Below are positions 1 through 5,082 of a stretch of 5,082 nt of DNA, piece by piece. Source of the stretch: Chthoniobacterales bacterium (GTDB taxonomy: Bacteria; Verrucomicrobiota; Verrucomicrobiia; Chthoniobacterales; UBA10450); assembly GCA_013695905.1 (NCBI GenBank), contig JACCZQ010000494.1:1-5082 (forward strand), given 5' to 3'. Position numbers and translations under genes: made by a program. The notes beneath the pieces are model-generated. The model did no database searches and was not told the DNA's origin. It saw only the letters and a list, made by a program, of their open reading frames with translations. Position 1 is the stretch's first letter, and every line of letters begins with the position of its first letter.

Positions 1-1
1 A

Positions 2-559
2 GGCCTCGCCGGCAACGGCACTGTCCTGATGAGTGTGGACGGAAAGTCTGGACGCGTCACGGCCGTGCAGGTGCTGCAGACCACCGGGCACAAGATCCTG
101 GACGACGCCGCGATCCAATCCTTCCGCCAGTGGCGATTTAAACCCGGCGAAGCCGCCAGGGTGAAGATGCCGATCAGCTTCACGTTGCCACCGAGGGGGC
201 CATTGCCGCACATCCGCGGGGGCGGGTTTGGGGGCGTGCCGGATCACGCCATCCAGTCGGTTCTCGCCGGCACCACGCCGCAAGGCAGGATGTTATCAGC
301 GAACGAGGTGAAGCCGCTGATGCTCCACGCGCCCTCGCCTGCGTCAAATATAGAGGTTGTTGGCTACACGAACCTGCGCATCGGTGTATTTCTGCTCAAG
401 GTGCAGCCGGACGGCACCGTCTCGCGCGTCGAGGTGCTGCAATCCATCGGAGCAGCGATCGCCGACAGCGAGGTCAAGAACACCTTCAGGAAATGGCGGT
501 TCCGCCCCGGCTCGCTGAACGAAGTGCGGGTGCCGGCGTATTACCATCGCACACGCTGA
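2..559 (+). CDS. TonB-family protein with two TonB C-terminal domains (5' end outside window)
   Basis: The frame is open from the first bases of the window; the ATG at 29 lies inside a domain and is not the start. The 185 visible residues contain two TonB_C-like units. The first runs from a GNGTVLMSVD strand through WRFKPG (nt 131-148) to a MPISFTL strand. The second starts near nt 374 (NLRIGVFLLKVQPDGTVSRV), has WRFRPG at nt 494-511 and ends RVPAYYHRTR, close to the TGA. A Gly/Pro-rich linker joins them. In TonB proteins this fold contacts outer-membrane receptors and passes on proton-motive energy; whether this one energises transport cannot be judged, since the N-terminal anchor and Pro-rich region are not visible. 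The double domain could instead mark a periplasmic protein of another role. The family call is firm, the function is inference. Confidence 0.85.
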   Translation, partial: GLAGNGTVLMSVDGKSGRVTAVQVLQTTGHKILDDAAIQSFRQWRFKPGEAARVKMPISFTLPPRGPLPHIRGGGFGGVPDHAIQSVLAGTTPQGRMLSANEVKPLMLHAPSPASNIEVVGYTNLRIGVFLLKVQPDGTVSRVEVLQSIGAAIADSEVKNTFRKWRFRPGSLNEVRVPAYYHRTR

Positions 560-714
560 ATGGCAAAGCCTCCGACGCGCTCTTCGCATTTAATCGATTG
601 CCTGTTTGCCTTCTGCCCCTTCGAGCAGGAGCAGCAATACGCCGATGTGGGCGGTTGCGGCTGCGGTTAATCGCGCGACGGTAACTCGGCACAATTAACT
701 CAACCCCCTCCCTT
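560..714. other. Intergenic region, no gene seen
   Basis: This 155-bp stretch separates the TonB-domain gene from the peptidoglycan-binding gene. No plausible coding frame, clear terminator hairpin or sigma-70-like promoter pair is visible. The last bases before the ATG at 715 are a pyrimidine-rich run (caaccccctccctt) with no Shine-Dalgarno sequence. Confidence 0.5.
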
Positions 715-1029
715 ATGAAAACACTCACTTGCTTCAGCCTGGCGGTTCTTGGGTGCATTGCACTCCACCAGCCCGCGCATGGATTTTCTCGTAGCGTGGA
801 CCATGTGCGCTACATCCCCGCCGAGGCCACCTACAACAGTGTCGGACGAGACGCGACAGTGCGCGCGGTGTAGCGAGCGCTCGAGCGCCACGGGTACTAC
901 GTCGCTCTCCACACCGGTGAGTTCGGTTTCGACACCCGCCGGGCAGTTCGGCGCTATCGCAGAGATCATGGACTGCGCGTCATCGGGAAGATCGATCACG
1001 AGCTGCTCAGAAGTCTCGGGATTCGCTGA
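715..1029 (+). pseudogene. Small secreted peptidoglycan-binding-domain protein interrupted by an in-frame amber codon
   Basis: From the ATG at 715 the frame begins MKTLTCFSLAVLGCIALHQP, a typical signal peptide (charged start, hydrophobic core). It continues VRYIPAEATYNSVGRDATVRAV and meets TAG at 871-873 (codon 53). The same frame then reads RALERHGYYVALHTGEFGFD, TRRAVRRYRRDHGLRVIGKI and DHELLRSLGIR before TGA at 1027-1029. Joined, codons 46-103 match the PG_binding_1 pattern (V..[Q]..L...GY...G.FG..T..AV..Y...HGL.V.G.ID). The stop sits where the domain usually has Gln, so one C-to-T change (CAG to TAG) would explain it. Such domains bind cell-wall peptidoglycan in the periplasm. No ATG, GTG or TTG follows the stop in frame to restart translation. 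It may be a recent pseudogene, a sequencing error or a readthrough gene; code reassignment is unlikely because TAG ends two neighbouring genes. No Shine-Dalgarno site is visible. Confidence 0.8.
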
Positions 1030-1038
1030 GGAACGACC

Positions 1039-1062
1039 GCGCCGTTCGCGGAACAACGGCGC
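1039..1062 (+). terminator. GC-rich hairpin after the peptidoglycan-binding gene
   Basis: GCGCCGTT at 1039-1046 pairs perfectly with AACGGCGC at 1055-1062 around an 8-base loop, starting 9 bases after the TGA at 1027-1029. A smaller hairpin (CCGCA/TGCGG, 1063-1067 and 1073-1077) follows directly. There is no T run, so this is a candidate transcription-end or RNA-stabilising structure, not a canonical intrinsic terminator. Confidence 0.4.
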
Positions 1063-1098
1063 CCGCATCGCGTGCGGTGCCCTTTCCGCGGCCAGCCC

Positions 1099-1182
1099 GC
1101 CGCTGTTCGTCGCGTTTTTGTTCCTCCTGCTGCTGGCGCTCGCCCTGGGCTGATGGCGCTGGCGCTGGTGCAGCGGGGGTGA
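1099..1182 (+). pseudogene. Decayed partial copy of the 5' end of the membrane-protein gene at 1975
   Basis: This segment repeats the start of the gene at 1975-2511. Positions 1099-1110 match 1977-1988 at 11 of 12 bases; a 3-base (frame-keeping) gap follows; 1112-1138 is identical to 1993-2019 (27 of 27); and 1149-1175 matches 2028-2054 at 26 of 27. The spacer between the two long blocks is 10 bases here and 8 in the intact gene. In frame it reads PLFVAFLFLLLLALALG then TGA (1151-1153), against PLLVPAFLFLLLLALPLLMP in the intact copy. The 2-base insertion shifts the rest (LMALALVQRG) into another frame, which stops at 1180-1182. The GTG start is replaced by CCG, and no homology is obvious after 1175. 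I read it as a relic of a duplication. Confidence 0.65.
1112..1175 (+). repeat. Direct repeat, copy 1 (partner at 1993-2054)
   Basis: The core begins gcgtttttgttcctcctgct and is exact over 27 bases (1112-1138). A second block, 1149-1175, has one mismatch (G at 1156, C at 2035). The two copies lie about 880 bp apart in the same orientation and bracket the methyltransferase gene. Confidence 0.85.
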
Positions 1183-1261
1183 TGACGGGAGGCAGGTTCC
1201 TTCCGCTTGCTTCCCGCGACGCCCTCCGGCTCGACAGCCGCGGATCGAGCAGGCGTTAGCC

Positions 1262-1930
1262 GTGCCGAATGCGCGCCTCACCTATGAGGAAATGATGGCG
1301 GGGCTGCTCAGCAAACACGACCCCGACACCGCCATGTCTCTCGCCGTCGGAGGCGATTATGAAGCGATGGGCGAGACGCTCCGCCAGCTACTGGAAAGCT
1401 ATGGGCTGCGGGAGAATCATTACCTGATCGATGTGGGTTGCGGCTCGGGCCGGCTGGCGTATGCGCTCTCGCGTTCAAGCTATCGGGAGACCCTCCGCTA
1501 TCTCGGGATCGATATCGTGCCGGCGATGCTCCAGTATGCGGCGGCGAAATGTCAGCAGCCGTCCTGGCGCTTCGAGCCGGCGGCGGAGTTGAAAATTCCC
1601 GAAGCCGACGGCTGCGCGGACATGCTTTGTTTCTTTTCCGTTTTCACGCATCTGATGCAGGAGGAGTCGTTCCTCTATCTGCGGGAAGCGGCCCGGGTGC
1701 TGAAGCAGGGCGGCGTCATCGTCGCGTCATACCTGGACATCAACGAGCCGCGGCATTGGAAAACTTTCACCGGGAACGTGGCCTCGGCGAAAACCCGGCA
1801 AGCGAAGGCGATGGACATTTTTTTGTCGCCGGACTTTTTCGCCGTCTGGGCGCGCCAGCTGGGTCTGACGCTCCTCGACGAACCTGAGCGCGACTGCGGC
1901 CAGCGGGTCTGCCTGTTGCAAAAGCGATAG
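1262..1930 (+). CDS. Class I SAM-dependent methyltransferase
   Basis: This 222-residue protein has the Rossmann-type methyltransferase fold. The SAM-binding motif I is LIDVGCGSGRLAYAL (residues 55-69). The acidic residue at the end of strand 2 is D84 in LGIDIVPAML. A strand-4 region, ADMLCFFSVFTHL (119-131), is followed by FLYLREAARVLKQGGVIVAS (137-156), the usual helix, turn and strand 5. The length suits a single-domain enzyme of the Methyltransf_11/25 type. The substrate cannot be told; the C-terminal DIFLSPDFFAVWARQLGLTL segment is typical of small-molecule or unassigned members. The GTG at 1262 has no visible Shine-Dalgarno site. ATG codons at 1292 and 1295 are alternatives, and a GAGGAA at 1286-1291 sits close upstream of them. 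The gene lies between the two copies of a duplicated fragment, and the membrane-protein gene starts 44 bp after its stop. Confidence 0.88.
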   Translation: MPNARLTYEEMMAGLLSKHDPDTAMSLAVGGDYEAMGETLRQLLESYGLRENHYLIDVGCGSGRLAYALSRSSYRETLRYLGIDIVPAMLQYAAAKCQQPSWRFEPAAELKIPEADGCADMLCFFSVFTHLMQEESFLYLREAARVLKQGGVIVASYLDINEPRHWKTFTGNVASAKTRQAKAMDIFLSPDFFAVWARQLGLTLLDEPERDCGQRVCLLQKR

Positions 1931-1974
1931 CCGGACAGCTTCGCAGCCGCTCGACCGCCGTGTAGGTTGGAGGC

Positions 1975-2511
1975 GTGCCGCTGCTCGTGCCTGCGTTTTT
2001 GTTCCTCCTGCTGCTGGCGTTGCCTTTGCTGATGCCGCTGGCGCTGGTGCAGCGATATCGCGCCGGGACGGCGCGGCGGCGCGGCCGCGGGTGGGTGGCG
2101 ACGGTGAATCTGGTCACGATGGGGATCTCCGTCGGCGTCTTTCTATTCATGGCCGCGCTCGCGACGATCTGGCTGCCGTCGGCATTTCAGGCGGCGCTGC
2201 TGGGATTAGCAGCGGGAGGTCTCCTCGGCCTGCTGGGAATCGCGCTGACGCGGTGGGAGCACGGGCCGGACGGGCTGCACTACACCGCCAACCGCTGGCT
2301 GACGCTGCTCGTGGTGCTCGCGCTGGCGACGCGGCTTCTCTACAGCCTCTGGCGGGGCTGGCAAAACTGGGGCGCCGCCGGGGAGGAAACATCGTGGCTG
2401 GTGGCGGCGGGCCTGGCCGGCTCGTTAGGCGTGGGGGCGGCGGTGCTCGGTTACTATTTCACTTATGCGGCAGGCGTGTGGCGGCGGGTGCGGCGACCGC
2501 GCAGGTTCTGA
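1975..2511 (+). CDS. Five-helix inner-membrane protein, possibly DUF1453/CcdC-like
   Basis: The 178-residue product has about five predicted membrane helices (roughly residues 4-24, 42-64, 70-92, 107-127 and 141-163) and a very basic C-terminus (WRRVRRPRRF). A basic loop (RYRAGTARRRGRGW, 27-40) follows helix 1, which suggests a periplasmic N-terminus with that loop in the cytoplasm. The segment RWEHGPDGLHYTANRWLTLL, then R120 in ATRLLYSLW, recalls DUF1453/CcdC-like membrane proteins, where a G.YT.NRW motif precedes a helix with a conserved Arg. This is pattern memory, not a search, and no function is claimed. GGAGG at 1969-1973 lies only one base before the GTG at 1975, too close for normal use. 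The next in-frame GTG is at 1987 and a CTG is at 1981, so the exact start is uncertain. The first 26 codons are duplicated in decayed form upstream at 1099-1182. Confidence 0.75.
   Translation: MPLLVPAFLFLLLLALPLLMPLALVQRYRAGTARRRGRGWVATVNLVTMGISVGVFLFMAALATIWLPSAFQAALLGLAAGGLLGLLGIALTRWEHGPDGLHYTANRWLTLLVVLALATRLLYSLWRGWQNWGAAGEETSWLVAAGLAGSLGVGAAVLGYYFTYAAGVWRRVRRPRRF
1993..2054 (+). repeat. Direct repeat, copy 2 (within the intact membrane-protein gene)
   Basis: This is the partner of the repeat at 1112-1175. It encodes AFLFLLLLALPLLMPLALVQ, the first membrane helix, in an uninterrupted frame, so it is the functional copy. Its central spacer is 8 bases (ttgccttt), against 10 in the other copy. 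Confidence 0.85.
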
Positions 2512-2566
2512 ACGGCCGGACGTTTTCCTGCTAGGCAACTGTGCAGACCTGCTCCAACTTCCCCAC

Positions 2567-2752
2567 ATGAATCGAATCGTTCTCACCCTGGCTGCAACTT
2601 TCCCACTCCTCTGCGGCGGCTGTGAGAGCGGCGATCTCGCCCCGCCTGCGCAAGTTAACCCGGCGGTTCATCGGGCGGCGGCACCGAATCCGACCCAGCA
2701 CATCCCGCAGCGGCCGACGAGGGACGCCGACGGCTGGCCGATCCAGCCGTAG
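2567..2752 (+). CDS. Small putative lipoprotein, 61 residues
   Basis: The product begins MNRIVLTLAATFPLLCGGCE: a short N-region with one Arg, a hydrophobic core and Cys19, which would be lipidated. The residues before it (L15-C16-G17-G18) match a lipobox at -1 and -2 but have Cys instead of Leu at -3, so processing by signal peptidase II is likely rather than certain. The remaining 42 residues are Pro/Ala-rich and low in predicted structure, ending RDADGWPIQP. I do not recognise a domain and assign no function. The frame is open upstream to about 2465, but the ATG at 2567 is preferred because it places the signal sequence at the N-terminus. There is no Shine-Dalgarno site; the leader is pyrimidine-rich (ctccaacttccccac), as in the gene at 715. 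It converges on the minus-strand antiporter gene. Confidence 0.65.
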   Translation: MNRIVLTLAATFPLLCGGCESGDLAPPAQVNPAVHRAAAPNPTQHIPQRPTRDADGWPIQP

Positions 2753-2753
2753 C

Positions 2754-2781
2754 AAAACAGCGGCGCCGGGTGATGCCGCCG
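2754..2781 (-). terminator. Putative intrinsic terminator of the minus-strand transporter genes
   Basis: In the gap between two converging genes, read on the minus strand, GCGGC (2779-2775) pairs with GCCGC (2764-2760) around a 10-base loop and is followed by TG and TTTTG (2759-2753). An alternative register, CGGCG/CGCCG (2761-2765 and 2777-2781), is also possible. It starts about 11 bases after the antiporter stop codon. The stem is short and the T run is only four bases, so confidence is moderate. Read on the plus strand, no T run follows. Confidence 0.4.
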
Positions 2782-2791
2782 ACGCTGCACG

Positions 2792-4321
2792 TCACCGGAA
2801 AACAAGGAACATTGCCATCATCACCAGCGTCGGGATGAGCGCCCCGAGGAGCAGACGCAGCGGCGAAATGCCGTCGCCGAAATAGCTACTCAGGATCGAC
2901 TGGCCGGCGGGGTTTGGCGCATTCGCGATCACCGTCAGACCGCCACCTGCGACTGCTCCCGCGACGACGGCGTATTTCATTGTGTCGGTGAAATCCGGCA
3001 CCAGCGACGCGAGGTAGGTGATGGCTGCGTTGTCGTTAAATGCCGTCAGCACCGTGGCCCCGATCAGCAACGGCGTGGCGCTGAGCTGCGCCAGGACCGG
3101 CGCGATCCACCACCCTTGCAAGCCGCCGTGGATGACGAGCCCGGCGAGGAAGAATCCCACCAGCAGGGCGGGGCGCAGGCTGATGCGATTCTGGTGGTGC
3201 TCGGTCGCCGAGGTGAAGGCGAGGAAGAACAGGAACCCGCCCACAAACATCTCCACGTGGTGCGCATTGAACACCGTCCAGGCGAGGAAGAAAATGTGCA
3301 CGAGCGTCACCCAGCCCGGCACCGGATCGGTGCGATCGCTCCAGTGCGCCGGGCCGTCCTCGGAGCGGGTGCTTTTCGCCAGCTCCCGGAATTCGCGACG
3401 AAACGCGGCGTAGTAGAGCAGATTGCAAATCACGATCCCGATCGCGGCTTTCCAGCCGAAATTCATGAACATGAACGGCATGTCCCAACCCCACCGGCCG
3501 GCGACGATCAGCACGGGCGGCGCCGCGAAATGCGTGAGCGTGCCGCCGACCGAGATGTTCACGAAGAGCAACCCGATGGTCGCGTAGCGGAAACGGATGC
3601 TCGGGTTGAAATCGTAGAATTGCCGCGCGAGCAGCAGCGCGCAGATCGTCATCGCCCCCGGCTCCGTAATGAAGGAGCCGAGCAGCGGCCCGATGGTCAA
3701 AATCGACAGCCACCAGGCCGCCGGCGTGTAGCCGCCGAGCCGCGCCGCCAGGCCCATGCATTGCTGCGCGAAACGCAAAATCGGACGCGTCGCGGCGATC
3801 GTCATGATCACCACCACGAAGACCGGCTCGGTGAAGCTGACGGTGCCGCTAATGTAATTATCCGCCACCGGCCAGCCTTTGAAGAACGTGATCACCAGCA
3901 CGAGCGGGATCACCCAGATGCCGAAGATCGCCTCCACCTCGCCGAGGAAGTGCAGGATCTCCGCCTTGAAGCTGACGTTCGCCGGCGCGTCGGCCGGTGG
4001 TGGCGTATGGCCGTTCCTCGCTCGCACTTTCGCGGCGTGTTCATCGCGCCAATGGTGCGCGATTTTCATGAACTTCGGCGCCATGAAAGTGTGAATGATC
4101 GCGCAGAGGAACAGCACCGACGCGACGACGTTAAACGGATCCGCGGCGGCGCGGCTGGCCAGCGTCTGGCCGAGGGTAGCGCCGGGCGGGTCCTGGTATT
4201 GATCGAGCGGAATCGGGAACGGCGGCCCGTGGTATTCATCGAACGGCGCCGCCGCCGCGTGCGCCGCCACGGCGGCGAGAAGGAAGCTCGTGAAAATCAG
4301 GAGAAGGACGAAAACTCTCAT
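2792..4321 (-). CDS. Putative Na+/H+ antiporter (Na_H_antiport_2 type, ion-transporter fold)
   Basis: The 509-residue polytopic inner-membrane protein resembles the putative Na+/H+ antiporter family PF07399, which would exchange Na+ for protons. It starts with a signal-like segment (MRVFVLLLIFTSFLLAAVAAHA) and an extracytoplasmic region rich in Pro and Tyr (FDEYHGPPFPIPLDQYQDPP), followed by about ten or more hydrophobic helices. Two related motif pairs are visible: TEPGAMTICALLL (219-231) with NISVGGTLTHFAAPPVLIVA (255-274), and FNDNAAITYL (428-437) with GGGLTVIANAPNPAGQSIL (459-477). This fits the two-repeat design of ion-transporter-superfamily carriers, with polar residues at helix breaks. 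The frame is open back to 4417, but the ATG at 4321 is chosen because it puts the signal sequence first and avoids overlapping the upstream gene. An ATG at 4336 is also possible. No strong Shine-Dalgarno site is seen. The gene lies 46 bp downstream of the AI-2E family gene on the same strand. Ion specificity is inferred from the family. Confidence 0.82.
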   Translation of the reverse strand: MRVFVLLLIFTSFLLAAVAAHAAAAPFDEYHGPPFPIPLDQYQDPPGATLGQTLASRAAADPFNVVASVLFLCAIIHTFMAPKFMKIAHHWRDEHAAKVRARNGHTPPPADAPANVSFKAEILHFLGEVEAIFGIWVIPLVLVITFFKGWPVADNYISGTVSFTEPVFVVVIMTIAATRPILRFAQQCMGLAARLGGYTPAAWWLSILTIGPLLGSFITEPGAMTICALLLARQFYDFNPSIRFRYATIGLLFVNISVGGTLTHFAAPPVLIVAGRWGWDMPFMFMNFGWKAAIGIVICNLLYYAAFRREFRELAKSTRSEDGPAHWSDRTDPVPGWVTLVHIFFLAWTVFNAHHVEMFVGGFLFFLAFTSATEHHQNRISLRPALLVGFFLAGLVIHGGLQGWWIAPVLAQLSATPLLIGATVLTAFNDNAAITYLASLVPDFTDTMKYAVVAGAVAGGGLTVIANAPNPAGQSILSSYFGDGISPLRLLLGALIPTLVMMAMFLVFR

Positions 4322-4367
4322 CAAGGTCGGAACCATGATGGCAGGCAGCTGCTGCTGCAAACAAGTC

Positions 4368-5082
4368 TCATCCGCTCTCGCGCACAGCCGGCTTCTGCAA
4401 CGAGTCGCCGAGGACATCCTCCACGTAGAGCCGCTTGATCACCACCATCGCGGCGGCGAGCAGCGGCGTCGCGAAGACAATCCCGAGCACGCCCCAGACG
4501 ACCCCGGCGAGCATCTGCGCACCGATCGTGAGACCGGGCGGCAGCTTCACAGCGCGCTGCTGAATGAGCGGAGTAATGACCGAGCCTTCGAGATTCTCCA
4601 CCACCAGGTAGAGGATCAGCGCATAGAGCAGCAGCGTCGGGCTGACCGACCAGGCGATGAGCAACCCCGGAATCGCGGAAACGATCGGCCCCAGATACGG
4701 CACAAAGGTGCACAACATGGAAATCAACCCGAGCACCGGCGCCAGCGGCACCCCGAGGAACCAGAGCCCGACGGTGACGAGACTTCCCACCACCGCCATC
4801 GACACCATCTGCCCCAAAATCCACCAGCGCAGCACGTGCGCGGTTTCATCCATTACTTCCGCCACGCGTTTCCGTTTCGCCACCGGGAGCAGCCGGAGAA
4901 ATCCATTCCGGTACGTCTCCGGACTGGCGGCAAAGAAGATGCCGATAAGCAGCACAATCAGGAGCCCGGCGAGCACGCCGAACGCGGTGGAGAACACCCC
5001 TGCGATCCGGAGCAGCACCGTTGCGCCACCGGTGAAGATCTCCTTCACCGTCGAGGCAGTGGGCCGGAAGCCTTCCCCTTCC
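4368..5082 (-). CDS. AI-2E/UPF0118 (PerM-like) family transporter, N-terminal part outside window
   Basis: The reading frame runs off the right edge, and 237 codons plus stop are visible. The GTG at 5048 is in the middle of a larger frame and is not the start. Since the family is usually about 350 residues, roughly the first third is missing. The visible part shows family features: a cytoplasmic or peripheral helical stretch (YRNGFLRLLPVAKRKRVAEV, about residues 57-76), then VPYLGPIVSAIPGLLIA (127-143), LVVENLEGSVITPLIQQRAV (159-178) and GVLGIVFATPLLAAAMVVIKRLY (197-219), ending in a polar tail. Members are inner-membrane exporters or permeases: E. coli TqsA was linked to AI-2 export, and at least one UPF0118 protein from a halophile has been reported as a Na+(Li+)/H+ antiporter. 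Substrate cannot be read from the sequence. The antiporter gene follows after 46 bp, which suggests co-transcription. Confidence 0.88.
   Translation of the reverse strand, partial: EGEGFRPTASTVKEIFTGGATVLLRIAGVFSTAFGVLAGLLIVLLIGIFFAASPETYRNGFLRLLPVAKRKRVAEVMDETAHVLRWWILGQMVSMAVVGSLVTVGLWFLGVPLAPVLGLISMLCTFVPYLGPIVSAIPGLLIAWSVSPTLLLYALILYLVVENLEGSVITPLIQQRAVKLPPGLTIGAQMLAGVVWGVLGIVFATPLLAAAMVVIKRLYVEDVLGDSLQKPAVRESG

Noticed and set aside
871..873. Reassignment of TAG to glutamine in this organism
   Set aside because: TAG is the natural end of the methyltransferase (1928-1930) and the small lipoprotein (2750-2752), with no continuing domain after either.
749..1153. A 134-codon plus-strand open frame over the peptidoglycan-binding gene
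   Set aside because: It is longer than the interrupted frame, but its sequence is low-complexity Ser/Arg/Ala. The 715-1029 frame shows a signal peptide and a recognisable domain. Only its last 17 or so codons are meaningful, as the decayed repeat copy.
700..1281. A 193-codon minus-strand open frame across the same region
   Set aside because: The composition is Arg/Ala/Ser-rich with no domain or signal, and it covers the antisense of two better-supported plus-strand features.
1099..2054. The direct repeats as ends of an insertion sequence or attachment sites
   Set aside because: The repeat is coding sequence of a gene start, no transposase or integrase lies between the copies, and no terminal inverted repeats were seen.
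2511..2526. A possible terminator after the membrane-protein gene (AACG/CGTT then TT)
   Set aside because: The stem is only 4 bp with a 6-base loop and almost no T run, so it is indistinguishable from chance.
3036..3761. A 241-codon minus-strand open frame within the antiporter gene
   Set aside because: It is an out-of-frame shadow of the antiporter, Arg/Gly/Ala/His-rich and without membrane helices.
3116..4438. A 440-codon plus-strand open frame opposite the antiporter
   Set aside because: It is antisense to a clear membrane-protein gene. Its product is an implausible Arg/Glu/His-rich string with no recognisable domain, as expected from the complement of a GC-rich gene.

Overview
The window reads as ordinary chromosome from a GC-rich, Gram-negative-type bacterium. 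It shows an envelope with an outer membrane (TonB C-terminal domains and a lipoprotein-like peptide) and a Na_H_antiport_2-type antiporter, a family I associate with the Chlamydiae/Verrucomicrobia group. The first protein carries tandem TonB_C domains, and most genes lack strong Shine-Dalgarno sites. My best guess is Verrucomicrobiota, possibly a soil Chthoniobacterales-like lineage; this is inference only, because no rRNA or other marker gene is present.

Left half, plus strand. Positions 2-559 hold the 3' end of a gene with two TonB C-terminal domains. Positions 715-1029 hold a small secreted peptidoglycan-binding-domain protein whose frame is interrupted by one in-frame amber codon (871-873), exactly where the domain usually has a Gln. 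Two GC-rich hairpins follow its final stop. Next comes a short, frameshifted copy (about 1099-1182) of the 5' end of a membrane-protein gene whose intact copy lies at 1975-2511. Between the two copies is a class I SAM-dependent methyltransferase (1262-1930). A 61-residue lipoprotein-like peptide (2567-2752) ends the plus-strand series.

Right half, minus strand. Two membrane transport genes run toward the left half: the 3' two thirds of an AI-2E/UPF0118 (PerM-like) family gene (4368 to the window end), then, 46 bp downstream, a complete putative Na+/H+ antiporter (2792-4321). They probably form one operon, which would end at a hairpin with a short T run in the 39-bp convergent gap at 2753-2791.

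I found no phage, transposon, CRISPR, tRNA or rRNA feature and no convincing undescribed system. The items most worth checking are the amber-interrupted peptidoglycan-binding gene, the duplicated gene-start fragment flanking the methyltransferase, and the pairing of two transporters that may both move Na+.
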